Shown piece by piece: positions 62,752 through 64,000 of a DNA stretch of 64,000 nt. Under the pieces are notes generated by a model, which did no database searches, was not told the DNA's origin, and worked only from the letters and a program-made list of their open reading frames with translations. Source of the DNA: Opitutaceae bacterium (GTDB taxonomy: Bacteria; Verrucomicrobiota; Verrucomicrobiia; Opitutales; Opitutaceae). The stretch is from assembly GCA_024233285.1 (NCBI GenBank), contig JACKPU010000002.1, positions 310,001 through 374,000 of the forward strand, read 5' to 3'. The number at the start of each line of letters is the position of its first letter. Positions within the stretch are counted from its first letter, which is position 1. Both the position numbers and the translations under genes were made by a program.

Positions 62752-64000
62752 ATGCGGCTCGAAAAAATCATCGCCCGCAGCCGCATTGTTGACCTGCACA
62801 GTGTCACGCTCCGCGGCGCCTTGGAGGAGTTGCTGGCGGTTTGCGCCGAGCGGTTCACTGATCTGAAACCCGACACGCTCTTGCGCGGCCTGCTGGCCCG
62901 CGAAAGCACCATGACCACTTATCTGGGTTCGGGGGTTTCACTCCCGCACGTGCGGGTGAAAATGAAGCGCCGCTACGTGCTCGCGATCGGGCGCAGCCGT
63001 GCCGGTGTCCGGCACGAGGGCGCCAAAGACGATGAGAAGGTGCACCTCATTCTCATGTTGTTGGCGGGAGAAAATGCCCGCGACTACCTGCAGGTGCTCG
63101 CGTCGATCGCGCGCCAGGTGCGCGAACCGGAACTGGTGGAGAAGCTGACCAGCTCGCCGGATCTCGACACGCTCTATGAGCGCCTGATCGGCGGGTTTGG
63201 CAGCATCCGCCCGGTGCAGGCGCAGCAAAACCGCACCAACCGGCTGATGTTTCAAGAGGCGCAACGCGTGGCGCGTGGCGCGTCCTGCCAGGCGATCATG
63301 GTTTTCGGCGATACATTTGTCGGCGGCATTCAACCCGGCACGCTGCGCTCGCGCATGAAGACCATTTTGGTCACGCGCAATCCCGTCGAGCCGAGCGAAG
63401 ATCAGCAGGATTTCAACGTGACCCTGCAGGTGCGCTCGTTCTCCAGCCAGCGCATGGCCCAGCTGCGCAGCGCGATCTTGATGGCCCTCACCCACGGGGT
63501 GCTGACCTTTAACGACCGGATTTGCTGCGTCGGCGGCGTGGCGGGCAGCAATCAATTCGACACCCTGACGGTCGTCGAAATCGACCGCGAATTCCAAACC
63601 CTGCTCACCGGCCGGCACGATTTGGTGCCGGAGGACGTCAAACCCGAGGTGCTGGAACGCGTCATTGGCGTCGCGACGGAGCTGGCGGTCGAGGGACGCG
63701 AAGGCAAACCGGTCGGTTGCCTGTTTGTGGTGGGCGATATCGACACCGTGCTTAAATTCGCCAAGCCCTTGGTGCTCAATCCGTTTTACGGCTACAAAGA
63801 GGAAGATCGCAACATCCTCAATCCGTTCATGGATGAGACCGTGAAGGAGTTTTCCTCGATTGACGGCGCTTTTCTGATTGGGGGCGACGGAGTGGTGGAG
63901 TCCGCGGGCAGCTTGATTCAGGCGGTGGACACCGAACATGCCCTGCCCAGCGGATTGGGGAGCCGGCATGCGGCGGCGGCGGCCATCAGCCTCCAGGCCC
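62752..64000 (+). CDS. PTS EIIA-like domain fused to a DAC (diadenylate cyclase) domain, 3' end beyond the window
   Basis: The frame is open from ATG 62752 to the last base (416 codons), so the protein is cut at the right edge. Residues 1-150 form a PTS EIIA-2 (fructose/mannitol)-like domain: ESTMTTYLGSGVSLPHVRV places the phospho-accepting His at about 66, and VHLILMLLAGENARDYLQVL matches the family. A linker domain (about 150-275, ASCQAIMVFGDTFVGG...) follows, and from about 285 a DisA_N/DAC domain: EGREGKPVGCLFVVGDIDTV, then the catalytic DGA at about 371-373 (SIDGAFLIGGDGVVESAG) and the GLGSRHAAAAAIS box. The canonical box is GTRHRAA, so the second arginine is Ala here. DAC enzymes make c-di-AMP from two ATP. 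Confidence 0.85.
   Translation, partial: MRLEKIIARSRIVDLHSVTLRGALEELLAVCAERFTDLKPDTLLRGLLARESTMTTYLGSGVSLPHVRVKMKRRYVLAIGRSRAGVRHEGAKDDEKVHLILMLLAGENARDYLQVLASIARQVREPELVEKLTSSPDLDTLYERLIGGFGSIRPVQAQQNRTNRLMFQEAQRVARGASCQAIMVFGDTFVGGIQPGTLRSRMKTILVTRNPVEPSEDQQDFNVTLQVRSFSSQRMAQLRSAILMALTHGVLTFNDRICCVGGVAGSNQFDTLTVVEIDREFQTLLTGRHDLVPEDVKPEVLERVIGVATELAVEGREGKPVGCLFVVGDIDTVLKFAKPLVLNPFYGYKEEDRNILNPFMDETVKEFSSIDGAFLIGGDGVVESAGSLIQAVDTEHALPSGLGSRHAAAAAISLQA

Overview
The window looks like chromosomal DNA of a GC-rich verrucomicrobium, probably of the Opitutales/Opitutaceae. The reasons are a large secreted protein built of autotransporter-associated beta-strand repeats, the long three-domain form of IspG, many carbohydrate-active and phytanoyl-CoA-dioxygenase-like genes paired with AraC regulators, and start codons that mostly lack a Shine-Dalgarno sequence. 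This placement is inference; there is no rRNA gene here to prove it.

Layout. 1-5.3 kb: an autotransporter-repeat protein running off the left edge, a divergent secreted Ig/PxKF protein with a lysine-serine-aspartate tail, a frameshifted membrane-protein gene and a tRNA-Leu. 5.3-18 kb: sugar-related enzymes (alpha/alpha-barrel glycosidase-like protein, TPR/SMP-30 protein, malectin/beta-helix protein, GH38 alpha-mannosidase), a phytanoyl dioxygenase with a divergent AraC regulator, and between them tRNA-Pro, a VanZ-like gene and ligA. 18-26.5 kb: dnaA with a candidate origin region, then an envelope/isoprenoid operon (uppS-cdsA-dxr-rseP-ispG). 26.6-36 kb: pterin dehydratase, acetyltransferase, acetyl-xylan-esterase-like protein, MTA-phosphorylase-like protein, phospholipase D-type cardiolipin synthase, a dehydrogenase, a sialidase-like protein, and a second AraC/phytanoyl dioxygenase pair.

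36-44.4 kb is a Kdp potassium-uptake operon in the order kdpF-kdpB-(small peptide)-kdpA-kdpC-(small membrane protein)-kdpD-kdpE. kdpB is broken by two frameshifts as given. 44.4-50.3 kb: a sugar isomerase/epimerase-like gene, a small membrane protein, and a MoxR/DUF58/transglutaminase cluster. 50.2-54.7 kb: the rod-shape operon mreB-mreC-mreD-mrdA. 54.8-64 kb: a CPA2 cation/proton antiporter with two RCK_C domains, tatA, rpoD, dnaG, a DUF362-like secreted protein, a lone nuoA, and at the right edge a protein fusing a PTS EIIA-like domain to a diadenylate-cyclase (DAC) domain.

How it fits together: the window mixes core information and envelope genes with glycan-degradation accessory genes. 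The most notable theme is potassium and second-messenger biology. A likely c-di-AMP synthase of unusual architecture, a cation antiporter with RCK_C domains (a known c-di-AMP receptor fold) and a rearranged Kdp operon lie within 28 kb. A family of GC-rich palindromic intergenic repeats is seen three times. Two genes (4.5-5.2 kb and kdpB) carry several frame changes each, so either real decay or sequence error must be considered.
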